Assembly: GCA_964370645.1 (NCBI GenBank)
Contig: CAYJJS010000001.1
Span: 100,076 to 164,075 of the forward strand
Source of the DNA: CAMQRS01 sp964370645
Lineage (GTDB): Bacteria > Bacillota_I > Bacilli_A > Erysipelotrichales > Erysipelotrichaceae
Length of the DNA: 64,000 nucleotides
Reading direction: 5' to 3'
Positions 25,672-33,519 of the stretch are shown here, piece by piece. The position numbers were made by a program, and so were the translations under genes. The notes beneath the pieces are model-generated. The model worked only from the letters and a program-made list of their open reading frames with translations. It did not search any database and was not told the DNA's origin. How positions within the stretch are numbered: the stretch's first letter is position 1; every line of letters starts with the position of its first letter.

Positions 25672-26340
25672 CTATTTTAATATCGGCTCTAACTCAGAGC
25701 GACAATGTTCCCTTACATAATCAATAGCTTTTCTTCCCTCTTCATCCTCAGCACCCTTGTCAGCACCATAATCCAACAATTGCAAAACCAATGAAGTATA
25801 ACCTGCATACGCGGCTCTCATAAGTGCCGTACATCCATTGTTGTCCGCTAAATTCACATTCGCTTTAGACACAAGTAATAAATCAATGACATCTTGCTTG
25901 TACGCTAAGCAAGCTTCCATTAATGCACTACGTCCTTTTTCATCTTTAATATCAAGCATTAAATCGCCCTTAAGCAACTCTCTAACAACACGATCATATC
26001 CTAAAAAAGATGCTCGCATTAAAGCTGTACGACCATTCGTATCTTGTACATTTAAATCTGCACCAGCCTCCATTAATTTTTTAACAATCGTTTTATTCCC
26101 TTTTTTTGCGGCTCCCATTAAAGCCGTACGACCTCTACAATCACGCTTATTTACGTCCACTCCATAATCAATCAATAAACGTACTAAATCTTTGTGATCA
26201 CGTTTTGCAGCACGCATAAGTATGGTTCTTCCCTCTTCATTTTGAAAATCAATATCGTACCCTTTCTTCATTTGTGAAATAAATAAGTTCACATCCCCAC
26301 TCACTCCACATTCCCACATTACTTTCACTTCTTGATCCAT
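25672..26340 (-). CDS. Ankyrin repeat protein
   Basis: 222 residues from the ATG at 26340, chosen because GGAGG lies 8 bp upstream. Five full ankyrin repeats and a partial sixth, each opening G-R/C-T/S-A/I-L-M-R/G/E-A (for example GRTILMRAAKRDHKDLVRLL, GRTALMGAAKKGNKTIVKKL), with hydrophobic helices and DVN/DLN turns. No signal peptide, so probably a cytoplasmic protein-binding scaffold. It is cotranscribed with the EF-G-like GTPase, which makes that protein or the ribosome a candidate partner by context only. Preceded by a terminator-like hairpin and a structured leader. Confidence 0.9.
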   Translation of the reverse strand: MDQEVKVMWECGVSGDVNLFISQMKKGYDIDFQNEEGRTILMRAAKRDHKDLVRLLIDYGVDVNKRDCRGRTALMGAAKKGNKTIVKKLMEAGADLNVQDTNGRTALMRASFLGYDRVVRELLKGDLMLDIKDEKGRSALMEACLAYKQDVIDLLLVSKANVNLADNNGCTALMRAAYAGYTSLVLQLLDYGADKGAEDEEGRKAIDYVREHCRSELEPILK

Positions 26341-26365
26341 TGTTTGTTCCTCCATTTCGTGAAAT

Positions 26366-26394
26366 AAAAAAGACACAAAGCGTACTCTTTGTGT
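26366..26394 (-). terminator. Terminator or attenuator before the ankyrin gene
   Basis: Minus strand GACACAAAG, loop AGTACG, CTTTGTGTC, then TTTTTT, placed 25 bp before the ankyrin ATG. Either it ends U32 transcripts or it attenuates the ankyrin operon. Confidence 0.8.
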
Positions 26395-26450
26395 CAAATC
26401 AAAAAAATATAATCTTGGTGATGCATAACTACATATTTAACTGTTTTCAT
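26394..26450 (-). CDS. Candidate 18-residue leader peptide
   Basis: Short ORF, MKTVKYVVMHHQDYIFLI, with a strong AAAGAGGTGAT ribosome site and ATG at 26450; its TGA touches the following terminator hairpin. The RBS region GGTGATGCGT can pair with ATGCATCACC inside the ORF, forming a stem that would hide it. Layout is that of a leader peptide or a regulated micro-ORF. No homology can be assessed by eye. Confidence 0.4.
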   Translation of the reverse strand: MKTVKYVVMHHQDYIFLI

Positions 26451-26472
26451 ACGCATCACCTCTTTCACTAAT

Positions 26473-26478
26473 ATTATA
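26473..26478 (-). promoter_or_regulatory. Possible -10 for the ankyrin-operon leader
   Basis: TATAAT on the minus strand 23 bp before the 18-codon ORF, within a tandem of TTTACTATA-like repeats. No convincing -35. Confidence 0.4.
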
Positions 26479-26498
26479 GTAAAAGTATAGTAAATATA

Positions 26499-28766
26499 CT
26501 ACTCATTTGATTGAAGTGTCCTTAAGGTATTCAAAATTGTCCTTAAAGTCTCCTCTTTGCTTTCTATTGTGAAATCCAACAAGAAATGTGTGACTCCCAT
26601 TGCTTGAAATCTTGTCATTTCATGTAATTCATTTATACATTTATAATCAAACAAATGCATATTACAGTTTGCATCATTCAACATTGGATATGTATTGTTG
26701 AATTTATCTTTTAAATAAAACTGTTTATTTCTACAAATATTACAATTTTTCTTATCCTGATCTACTAACACAGCATGAATTGGACAATGTTTTGATACCA
26801 TCACTTCTACTCTTCCATAGATTTGCTTCATGAATCCCACTGGTTCACTTGTTAGTGTATAGTAAGTTTGGATACACTGCTTAATGGCATCAGGGTGTAA
26901 TTCAAGTGATAAACAAACTACATCTGCACCTTGTTGTTGTAGAAATTTTGCCGTATATGCATTGTAGACATTTAAGCCACTACCGCATATGAAGTTTTGA
27001 TTTTGGTATAGTCCCCCTATATCCTCAATATAAGATACTTCAGTATACGCTCCTTTATGTATTTTACTGCTCGCTAAATACACACCTTCTCTATCCTTAT
27101 ATGTACTATATAATGCAACATCATCTACGTATATTTGTGTAACATTCGCTTCTAAACAAGCAAGTAGTTGTGCCTCACTACGCACTTTACACACAATACA
27201 ATCAATGTGTTTACTCATTTTATGTTTTTGTACCTCATATGTAAGATGTGTTCTCTCACTATGTTTACTACGCAATGTATATAGTTTTTGGAGTGCTTCT
27301 CTACGCATTTCATTCAAATGCTTATTCACTATAAACAAATGCCCATCTATTTCACAAGAAAAATGAGCAATACTAAAAATTGTTTCATTCACTTTAGACA
27401 GTGCTTTATACACCATTGCTTCATCACTCGCACGATTTTGCGCCTGTTGAGCCAACTCTCCTTGTACTTTTACTTGGTGTACTCCATCACTTACCATTAA
27501 CTGCATAGGTTTATTTAGCGAAGCTACAAAATGCATATCAATATGTACTTTTCTTGGGCTTTGCGCAATAAATTGTTGTATCTCTTTTTCTACTTGTACA
27601 TCACTCGTCTTCAATACAACACTTCCCACTTTTGCATGTAAGCTACTCTCTATTTCAATCACACTATTTGCTGGTGCATGATTCACAAGTAATCCATTCA
27701 AAAGTAAACGTTGTACCTTACAACCTACATCTTCCCCTGCTTGCAACAAACGTATTCCATCATGTTGTGAAAGTGGTTGATGTAACTTCACTGCAAATTT
27801 ATTTTTATACGTCTTAATTACAGTTCCAATTTCAATTCCCATGTGATTGGGACGTAAAGGGTTAAACAATTTACTGCCTGTTTGCTCAAACATCCAACCT
27901 TTTGTAAAACCTCGATTGAAAATCACTTCACTCTTTAATCGTTCACTTTGACTGAAAGAAATATGCTTATTTTCATGGTACGCATCGATCGCTTTACGAT
28001 ATAAACTTGTCACATTCGCTACATATTCAGCTTTCTTCATTCTACCTTCAATTTTCAAAGAAGCAATCTTACAATCCAATAGTTCAGGCAAATGTTCAAC
28101 TATGTTTAAGTCCTTTAGACTTAATAAATACCCTTTTTTATACACCTTATTTTGTCCATCTATTAAGTGGTATGGCATACGACAACCTTGTGCACATTCC
28201 CCTCTATTTGCACTACGATCACCAACCATACTACTAAACAAACATTGTCCAGAATACGCAACACAAAGCGCCCCATGAACAAATACCTCTAGCTCTATAT
28301 CTTCTTTTGCATACTGTGCGATTTCTTCTAATGTACTCTCCCTAGCCAACACAGCACGTACCACCTGCTGTTGAATAAGAAAACGTAGTGCTTGTTTATT
28401 TTGTATATGCATTTGGGTAGAGGCATGTACTTCAAAATCAGAATAGTTCTCTCGTATATAAGAAAGAATCCCCAAATCTTGTACAATGATGGCATCACAG
28501 CCAATAGTATATAAAAACTGAATGTATTGTATACATTCTTGAAACTTTGTATCATGAATCAATGTATTTATTGTGATATATACTTTTACACCATATGCAT
28601 GTGCATATGAAATCATATCTTGTAATTGTTGTTCATTAAAATTACTTGCATACGCTCTCGCACCAAACTTTGATCCACCCATATATATAGCATCACAACC
28701 ATTTTGAATCGCTGCAATTGCACTTTCATAACTACCTGCTGGCGACAATAACTCTACTTTATCCAT
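26499..28766 (-). CDS. Peptidase U32 family protein (long form)
   Basis: U32 family; relatives include RlhA, needed for a 23S rRNA hydroxylation, and putative collagenases. 755 residues: N-terminal U32 core (1-300) with LLSPAGSYESAIAAIQNGCDAIYMGG at the start and the Cys-rich ECAQGCRMPY segment near 195-204, SLKIEGRMKKAEYVANV near 240, then a long C-terminal extension including VDQDKKNCNICRN near 695-707 as possible extra Cys ligands. Called an RNA-modification factor by family analogy only; proteolytic activity is not supported. GAGG precedes the ATG at 28766. Confidence 0.87.
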   Translation of the reverse strand: MDKVELLSPAGSYESAIAAIQNGCDAIYMGGSKFGARAYASNFNEQQLQDMISYAHAYGVKVYITINTLIHDTKFQECIQYIQFLYTIGCDAIIVQDLGILSYIRENYSDFEVHASTQMHIQNKQALRFLIQQQVVRAVLARESTLEEIAQYAKEDIELEVFVHGALCVAYSGQCLFSSMVGDRSANRGECAQGCRMPYHLIDGQNKVYKKGYLLSLKDLNIVEHLPELLDCKIASLKIEGRMKKAEYVANVTSLYRKAIDAYHENKHISFSQSERLKSEVIFNRGFTKGWMFEQTGSKLFNPLRPNHMGIEIGTVIKTYKNKFAVKLHQPLSQHDGIRLLQAGEDVGCKVQRLLLNGLLVNHAPANSVIEIESSLHAKVGSVVLKTSDVQVEKEIQQFIAQSPRKVHIDMHFVASLNKPMQLMVSDGVHQVKVQGELAQQAQNRASDEAMVYKALSKVNETIFSIAHFSCEIDGHLFIVNKHLNEMRREALQKLYTLRSKHSERTHLTYEVQKHKMSKHIDCIVCKVRSEAQLLACLEANVTQIYVDDVALYSTYKDREGVYLASSKIHKGAYTEVSYIEDIGGLYQNQNFICGSGLNVYNAYTAKFLQQQGADVVCLSLELHPDAIKQCIQTYYTLTSEPVGFMKQIYGRVEVMVSKHCPIHAVLVDQDKKNCNICRNKQFYLKDKFNNTYPMLNDANCNMHLFDYKCINELHEMTRFQAMGVTHFLLDFTIESKEETLRTILNTLRTLQSNE

Positions 28767-28880
28767 TTGTTTTCCTCACTGTTCTTAAGCATTATACTAA
28801 ATGTTTACTAAGAAAAAAAGTAAATTCCCTATTTTATCCTTATATTTCCTTTCTTTGGTTCATTTTTATAATTCTTACTG

Positions 28881-28886
28881 TATAAT
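28881..28886 (+). promoter_or_regulatory. -10 box of the lipid kinase operon
   Basis: TATAAT 20 bp before the ATG, with RBS AAAGGAGG between. A TTGGTT 20 bp upstream of it is too far for a good -35. Confidence 0.5.
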
Positions 28887-28905
28887 ATATAAAGGAGGAT
28901 ATCCA

Positions 28906-29790
28906 ATGACTACATTATTATTTATTACAAACCTTGGAGCAGGAAAATCATTAATGCGTTCTCAACTACCAGGTGTCATCGATACCTTTATCAAAGCAAA
29001 TTATGAAGTTAGTGTGCATATTACACAATCCCCACAGGATGGATATAAGAAGTTTATTTCTAGCCATGATCGATTCGACATGATTGTTTGTAGTGGAGGT
29101 GATGGCACCCTAAATGAAATTGTCAGTGCTGCTATGGAAGTAACATATACGAAGCCAATTGCTTATATTCCAACTGGAACATCGAATGATTTTGCCACTA
29201 CCTCTCACATCTCTAAAGATCCGATTACCTGTGCGAAAGAGATTTGCAAAGGTAAAGTACATGAGTATGATATTGGAAAGTTTAATGAAAAATATTTTAC
29301 TTTTATGTGTGGGTTTGGAATCTTCAGCGATGTTTCCTATACGACACCACAAAGTGCAAAAAATATACTAGGTTATAGTGCCTACGTGATTGAAGGTGTA
29401 AAGCAGTGGTTTTCAATACCAAAATACAAAATAAATATCACCTATGAAAATACACAAATAGAAGGAGAATATTGTTATGGGATGATTAGTAATGGATCAT
29501 CCATTGGAGGATTCACATTTTTTAATGAAGACGATATTGGTTTGAACGATCACCTTTTTGAGTGTTTATTTGTTAAAAAACCAAACAATCCTTTAGATGT
29601 GCAAAACATCTTAACTGCACTCCTTTCAAAAAAACCTCAAACAAGTCCCTTTATTGATGTGTTCACCGCTAGTGAACTACATATTTCTTGTAAAGAACAA
29701 ATCAAATGGACAATAGATGGGGAATACGGTGGAAAACTGTATGAAGCAAGTATAAAAAATCTGCATAAAGCAATTACATTAAGAAAGTAA
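28906..29790 (+). CDS. Diacylglycerol kinase family lipid kinase
   Basis: DagK/YegS/LCB5-type kinase, which phosphorylates diacylglycerol or a related lipid at the membrane. 294 residues from the ATG at 28906, preceded by AAAGGAGG; an open frame extends 35 codons upstream but without RBS. Motifs: nucleotide-binding SGGDGTLNEIVSA near 64-76, PTGTSNDFATT near 88-98, and the C-terminal IDGEYGG near 270. Followed by the nitroreductase gene after 11 bp. Exact lipid unknown. Confidence 0.88.
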   Translation: MTTLLFITNLGAGKSLMRSQLPGVIDTFIKANYEVSVHITQSPQDGYKKFISSHDRFDMIVCSGGDGTLNEIVSAAMEVTYTKPIAYIPTGTSNDFATTSHISKDPITCAKEICKGKVHEYDIGKFNEKYFTFMCGFGIFSDVSYTTPQSAKNILGYSAYVIEGVKQWFSIPKYKINITYENTQIEGEYCYGMISNGSSIGGFTFFNEDDIGLNDHLFECLFVKKPNNPLDVQNILTALLSKKPQTSPFIDVFTASELHISCKEQIKWTIDGEYGGKLYEASIKNLHKAITLRK

Positions 29791-29801
29791 GAGGAAAAAA
29801 A

Positions 29802-30317
29802 ATGCTAGACGTATTAAAAAGTAGAAGAAGTATTCGTAAGTACAAAGATCAACCTATTGGAGAAACACAAATGCAAGCCTTATATGAAGCCATGCAAGTA
29901 ACTCCTTCTTGGAAAAATAAACAGTGTTGGGATGTAGTGCACGTTCAAAATCGTGAAACCATTGCTGAAATTGGTAGCATTGTACGAAACAACCCAAGTG
30001 AGAATACATATCAAAACATACACGATATCTTTGTTGTATGTGGAGACCCTACACGAAGTGGAATACGCGATGAAAAACCATATTATATGAGTGATTGTGC
30101 CTTACTAATTAGTAATTTAACATTGTGTGCTGCAAGTTTAAGTTTAGGTAGTTGTTGGGTTGGTGTCTTCCCTGAGGAAGAAATCAAGCAACTTTTACAT
30201 ATACCTACTCATTTGCGTGTTGTTGCACTTGTACCTGTTGGTCATCCTGACGAACAAGTAGAAGCACGTCCTAGAAAAGAATGTACTACATTCATCCATA
30301 AAAATATTTATAAGTAA
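29802..30317 (+). CDS. Nitroreductase family FMN oxidoreductase
   Basis: 171-residue flavoprotein. N-terminal RRSIRKYKDQPI near 8-19 is the FMN phosphate-binding pattern, and CAASLSLGSCWVGVFPEEEIKQLLHIP near 109-135 is the second family signature. Uses NAD(P)H to reduce an unknown acceptor. Downstream of the lipid kinase in the same transcript; GAGG precedes the ATG. Confidence 0.88.
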   Translation: MLDVLKSRRSIRKYKDQPIGETQMQALYEAMQVTPSWKNKQCWDVVHVQNRETIAEIGSIVRNNPSENTYQNIHDIFVVCGDPTRSGIRDEKPYYMSDCALLISNLTLCAASLSLGSCWVGVFPEEEIKQLLHIPTHLRVVALVPVGHPDEQVEARPRKECTTFIHKNIYK

Positions 30318-30349
30318 AATACTCACACCAAATGGTGTGAGTATTTTTA
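30317..30349. terminator. Bidirectional terminator
   Basis: AAAATACTCACACC, AAAT loop, GGTGTGAGTATTTTT; its A- and T-runs let it stop both the nitroreductase transcript and the convergent membrane-protein transcript. Confidence 0.9.
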
Positions 30350-30359
30350 ATTGAACAAA

Positions 30360-30992
30360 TTATCTAAAGAAAAATTTATTTGTTGCTCTTAATTCCAATA
30401 CACTAGTAATGATTGGTGCAACTAACAATAATAATGGTTGTTTCATCAGTACACTAAGTAGTAAACAAATTACATATATGATAGATCCTCCCACAATTAA
30501 TACGAAAGAAACTTCATATTTTTTGAAATAATGTAATTTCACTATTGTTGTTACTATAAATAAAATAAATACAACAATATAACTAATCCAAGTGAATAAT
30601 TCAAGACTACCAGTATCTGCCAAAGTAATTGAGTTAGCTACATAGCTACACAATGCCAAAAAGATATTGAACATAATAACTTTATTAATTACCTGACTAA
30701 CATTACTAGCTTCTAATTCACGAAAATCATACGTCGCTTGAAACTCTTTCGCATAAGCTTTTATATCACTTCCACAAACATCCTCGACACTTTTCCCCTC
30801 TTTTATCGCTTCTTCAAAAAGATCACATAAAAGCACTGCATAACGTGGATATACTATTCGGTTTTGCCAATCCTTATCTAAGCTATCAACAATTGTTTCT
30901 AATGCAATCCCAAAATCATTACGCAATGTTTGCACACGTTCTTGCATTTCAGCATTCCCAATATTTTTATATTTATCCATATTCACTTGCAT
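30360..30992 (-). CDS. Four-helix membrane protein with DUF1048-like N-terminus
   Basis: 210 residues. The N-terminal half is soluble and helical; LLCDLFEEAIKEGKSVEDVCGSDIKAYAKEF (about 54-84) resembles the end of DUF1048 proteins. Four hydrophobic segments follow (about 105-125, 132-152, 160-180, 184-202). AGGAGGGG precedes the ATG at 30992. It lies 9 bp after gatD in the murT-gatD transcript. Function unknown; a link to cell wall amidation is suggested only by position. Confidence 0.65.
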   Translation of the reverse strand: MQVNMDKYKNIGNAEMQERVQTLRNDFGIALETIVDSLDKDWQNRIVYPRYAVLLCDLFEEAIKEGKSVEDVCGSDIKAYAKEFQATYDFRELEASNVSQVINKVIMFNIFLALCSYVANSITLADTGSLELFTWISYIVVFILFIVTTIVKLHYFKKYEVSFVLIVGGSIIYVICLLLSVLMKQPLLLLVAPIITSVLELRATNKFFFR

Positions 30993-31001
30993 AAACCCCT
31001 C

Positions 31002-31730
31002 CTATAATCCTAATTTTTTTAGAATTGTTTTTTTTGCTTGTAATTCTATTGTATCATCTAATGGTTGTAATTCAACATCACTGTAACGTCTACTCAACGC
31101 TTTTTTAATAATATAATCTGCCACTTCTGGATTTTTAGGAAGCAATGGACCATGCATATACGTCCCCATTACTTGCTCGCTCAATACTCCTTCAAATTTT
31201 GATTGATACGTATTTCCATGTCCACTCAAAACTTTTCCTAAAGGTGTTTTTACCCCATGAGTTTGTCCACCATGATTTTCAAAACCAACGATTTGAACTT
31301 GTTGTCCATCCAGTGTAGCTTCAATTGCTATATTTCCAATACAACGCCCTACATCTTGATTACTTTCTGTATAATAATCGAAAATTTGTAGGCCCTCGAT
31401 TCGATTTCCACTATTATCGATATAGTGTTTCCCAAAAAATTGATACCCCCCACAGATTAATAATATAAACGTTTTCGATTGCATCGCATCTATTATACCT
31501 TGTTTTCTAGATAATAAATCTTCATATAAAAGTGCTTGTTCCTTATCGGCACCACCACCAATAAACAATAAATCATACTGCGTGATATCTTTCACTTCAC
31601 CAATCCCACACGTATCCACACACACTTCTATACCACGATCTTCACAACGTTTTTCTAACACACGTATATTTCCTTTATCACCATATAGATCCATAATATT
31701 GTGATACATCCATAATATATTCAACTTCAT
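31002..31730 (-). CDS. gatD: Lipid II isoglutaminyl synthase, glutaminase subunit GatD
   Basis: Type I glutamine amidotransferase that feeds ammonia to MurT, converting D-Glu of lipid II to D-isoglutamine. 242 residues. Starts with LWMYHNIMDLYGDKGNI, the GatD signature; nucleophile Cys in LLICGGYQFFG near 91-101; His in YMHGPLLPKNP near 194-204. Start overlaps the murT stop (TAATG). Confidence 0.95.
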   Translation of the reverse strand: MKLNILWMYHNIMDLYGDKGNIRVLEKRCEDRGIEVCVDTCGIGEVKDITQYDLLFIGGGADKEQALLYEDLLSRKQGIIDAMQSKTFILLICGGYQFFGKHYIDNSGNRIEGLQIFDYYTESNQDVGRCIGNIAIEATLDGQQVQIVGFENHGGQTHGVKTPLGKVLSGHGNTYQSKFEGVLSEQVMGTYMHGPLLPKNPEVADYIIKKALSRRYSDVELQPLDDTIELQAKKTILKKLGL

Positions 31731-33034
31731 TATGAATTCCTCCTTAACACAGCACGCACGTGCTGTAAAGCAGTATAAGTAGCAATAACATATGCCTTAT
31801 TCTTTAACTGCTTAAGAGCTTTTACACCATCTTCAACACTTTCAATTACAATGATTTCACCACCATAATTCGCATATTTTAAACGCAGTGCCATATCGTA
31901 AGCACGCAACCCACTACAAATAATGTGTTTTACATTATCCTGTATAATCAGCTCAAACTGCGCATCCCAAATCCAAGAAACATCTTTACCATCTTGATCA
32001 TTATCATTTAAGATAATCATGATATCTTTATCTTCATGTTCTCTTTGAATATATTTCATTGTTTCATTCGCACCAGTCGGGTTTTTCACTAAATTTAATA
32101 AACAATCTTTCCCAATATCAAACAACTCATTTCTTCCATCATTTAAAGCAAAATTAGATAACACACTATTTACTACTTTAAAATCCACATCGTACATACT
32201 AGCTACACTTAACACTGCCATCGTATTATATATTGAATATAGTGCATTTTGTGGTGCATGAATAACTTCTCCATTACACTCTATAGAGCGATGTTCTACA
32301 TCTACATTACTAGCCACTAAGTCGTATTTGAAATCGGTAAAATCACAATTTGAACAAGTGAATTTACCAATATGAGAATATTGGTAATATTCATACTCCA
32401 ATGGATGGTTACAATGGAAACAAAATTTTCCTTCGCTCGCCTCTTTACTTTCACTAGTACTAAATGCTGTTTTCTCTACATGAAAATATTTCGTATTCCT
32501 TCTATGATAACCTAATCTTGCTACATTTGGGTCATCTCCATTCAATAACAATACACCCTCATATGAAGTTAATGCACTTTCGATTTTTGATACAATACTC
32601 TCCATCTCTCCAGCTCGATCTAATTGATCACGAAAAAAATTATTTACTACAAAGGCACTAATCGAAACATCTTTCATCACTTTGGGAACATTTAATTCGT
32701 CTACTTCAATAACCATGGCATCTGCCTTCACACGCAAAGACGCTGAAGTATTAGCAAGCACTAAAGTGGTAATTCCTTCTTTCAAGTTATCACCTTTACG
32801 ATTTGCAATAACACGAGAATACTTTTTTTGAAGAACCTCATAAATCATATTACTTGTAGTTGTCTTTCCATTTGTCCCTGTAACCATAATAACTACTTCT
32901 GGATAAGTTATCTTCGTTAGAAAGTTGGGACATAACTTTAAAACAATACGGCCAGGCATAGATCCTCCACGCCCCATTTTCACCAATATAAAACGGATTA
33001 CTTTTCCAATCCACAAACACACTCTAACTCTCAT
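31730..33034 (-). CDS. murT: Lipid II isoglutaminyl synthase, ligase subunit MurT
   Basis: Mur-ligase-like partner of GatD; activates the D-Glu gamma/alpha carboxylate of lipid II at the inner face of the membrane. 434 residues. ATP loop VTGTNGKTTTSNM near 51-63; a four-Cys zinc ribbon near 205-233 (CFHC... CSNC) typical of MurT; C-terminal MurT domain with NPTGANETMKYI. RBS AGGAG. First gene of murT-gatD-membrane protein. Confidence 0.95.
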   Translation of the reverse strand: MRVRVCLWIGKVIRFILVKMGRGGSMPGRIVLKLCPNFLTKITYPEVVIMVTGTNGKTTTSNMIYEVLQKKYSRVIANRKGDNLKEGITTLVLANTSASLRVKADAMVIEVDELNVPKVMKDVSISAFVVNNFFRDQLDRAGEMESIVSKIESALTSYEGVLLLNGDDPNVARLGYHRRNTKYFHVEKTAFSTSESKEASEGKFCFHCNHPLEYEYYQYSHIGKFTCSNCDFTDFKYDLVASNVDVEHRSIECNGEVIHAPQNALYSIYNTMAVLSVASMYDVDFKVVNSVLSNFALNDGRNELFDIGKDCLLNLVKNPTGANETMKYIQREHEDKDIMIILNDNDQDGKDVSWIWDAQFELIIQDNVKHIICSGLRAYDMALRLKYANYGGEIIVIESVEDGVKALKQLKNKAYVIATYTALQHVRAVLRRNS

Positions 33035-33057
33035 GATATTCTCCTATATCTTATACC

Positions 33058-33086
33058 ATTATACCCATTATCCTATATATTCACAA
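33058..33086 (-). promoter_or_regulatory. Promoter of murT-gatD
   Basis: TTGTGA (33081-33086), 17-bp spacer, TATAAT (33058-33063) on the minus strand, 24 bp upstream of the murT ATG. Confidence 0.65.
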
Positions 33087-33171
33087 CCATATTTTATAAG
33101 CAGTACACTAAAAAATGTATTACCTATAGAACACATTTCTCTTCTGCTCAACTTTCACTTAACGAATACAT

Positions 33172-33202
33172 AAAATGATACACCTACTAAACTAGGTGTA
33201 TC
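33172..33202 (-). terminator. Hairpin after the small membrane protein gene
   Basis: GATACACCTA (33177-33186) pairs with TAGGTGTATC (33193-33202). Downstream on the minus strand is only ATTTTATG, so the terminator is modest. Confidence 0.55.
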
Positions 33203-33211
33203 TTCCCCTTT

Positions 33212-33391
33212 TTAACGCTTGTGATGTTTATCCTTCTTAAACAAGTAATAATATCCAATAAAGAAAATACTTACAACACTAAGCGTTAAAATCGTATGGT
33301 TGAGGTAACCATATTCAAAAAGTGCTCGTAATACAATCATTATCACTATCGCAATACATGCAATCCATACGTACCATAATTTTTCTTTCAT
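33212..33391 (-). CDS. Small two-helix membrane protein
   Basis: 59 residues from the ATG at 33391, which has GAGGA 7 bp upstream (the ATG two codons earlier sits too close to it). Two hydrophobic segments (about 5-22 and 31-48) and a basic C-terminal tail KKDKHHKR. No family recognised. It has its own promoter and terminator, supporting a real gene. Confidence 0.6.
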   Translation of the reverse strand: MKEKLWYVWIACIAIVIMIVLRALFEYGYLNHTILTLSVVSIFFIGYYYLFKKDKHHKR

Positions 33392-33459
33392 AATCATTCC
33401 TCACTTTCTATCCAATAAGTAAGCAATTCTTTGTTTATTACAGCACCTCTTCTATTTAT

Positions 33460-33489
33460 AGTATATCATATTATACAATTAGGATACAA
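33460..33489 (-). promoter_or_regulatory. Promoter of the small membrane protein gene
   Basis: TTGTAT (33484-33489), 18-bp spacer, TATACT (33460-33465) with TGA before it (extended -10) on the minus strand. Confidence 0.5.
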
Positions 33490-33515
33490 AAAAAGAAAGC
33501 ATACGCTCTCTTTCT
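33488..33515 (-). terminator. Terminator of the adenine deaminase/permease operon
   Basis: AAAGAGAGC, loop, GCTTTCTTTTTTT on the minus strand, with one G-U pair, just after the permease stop. Confidence 0.8.
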
Positions 33516-33519
33516 TGTC

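Noticed and set aside
33068..33136. 22-codon ORF upstream of murT
   Set aside because: Poor ribosome site and it runs across the murT -35/-10 region.
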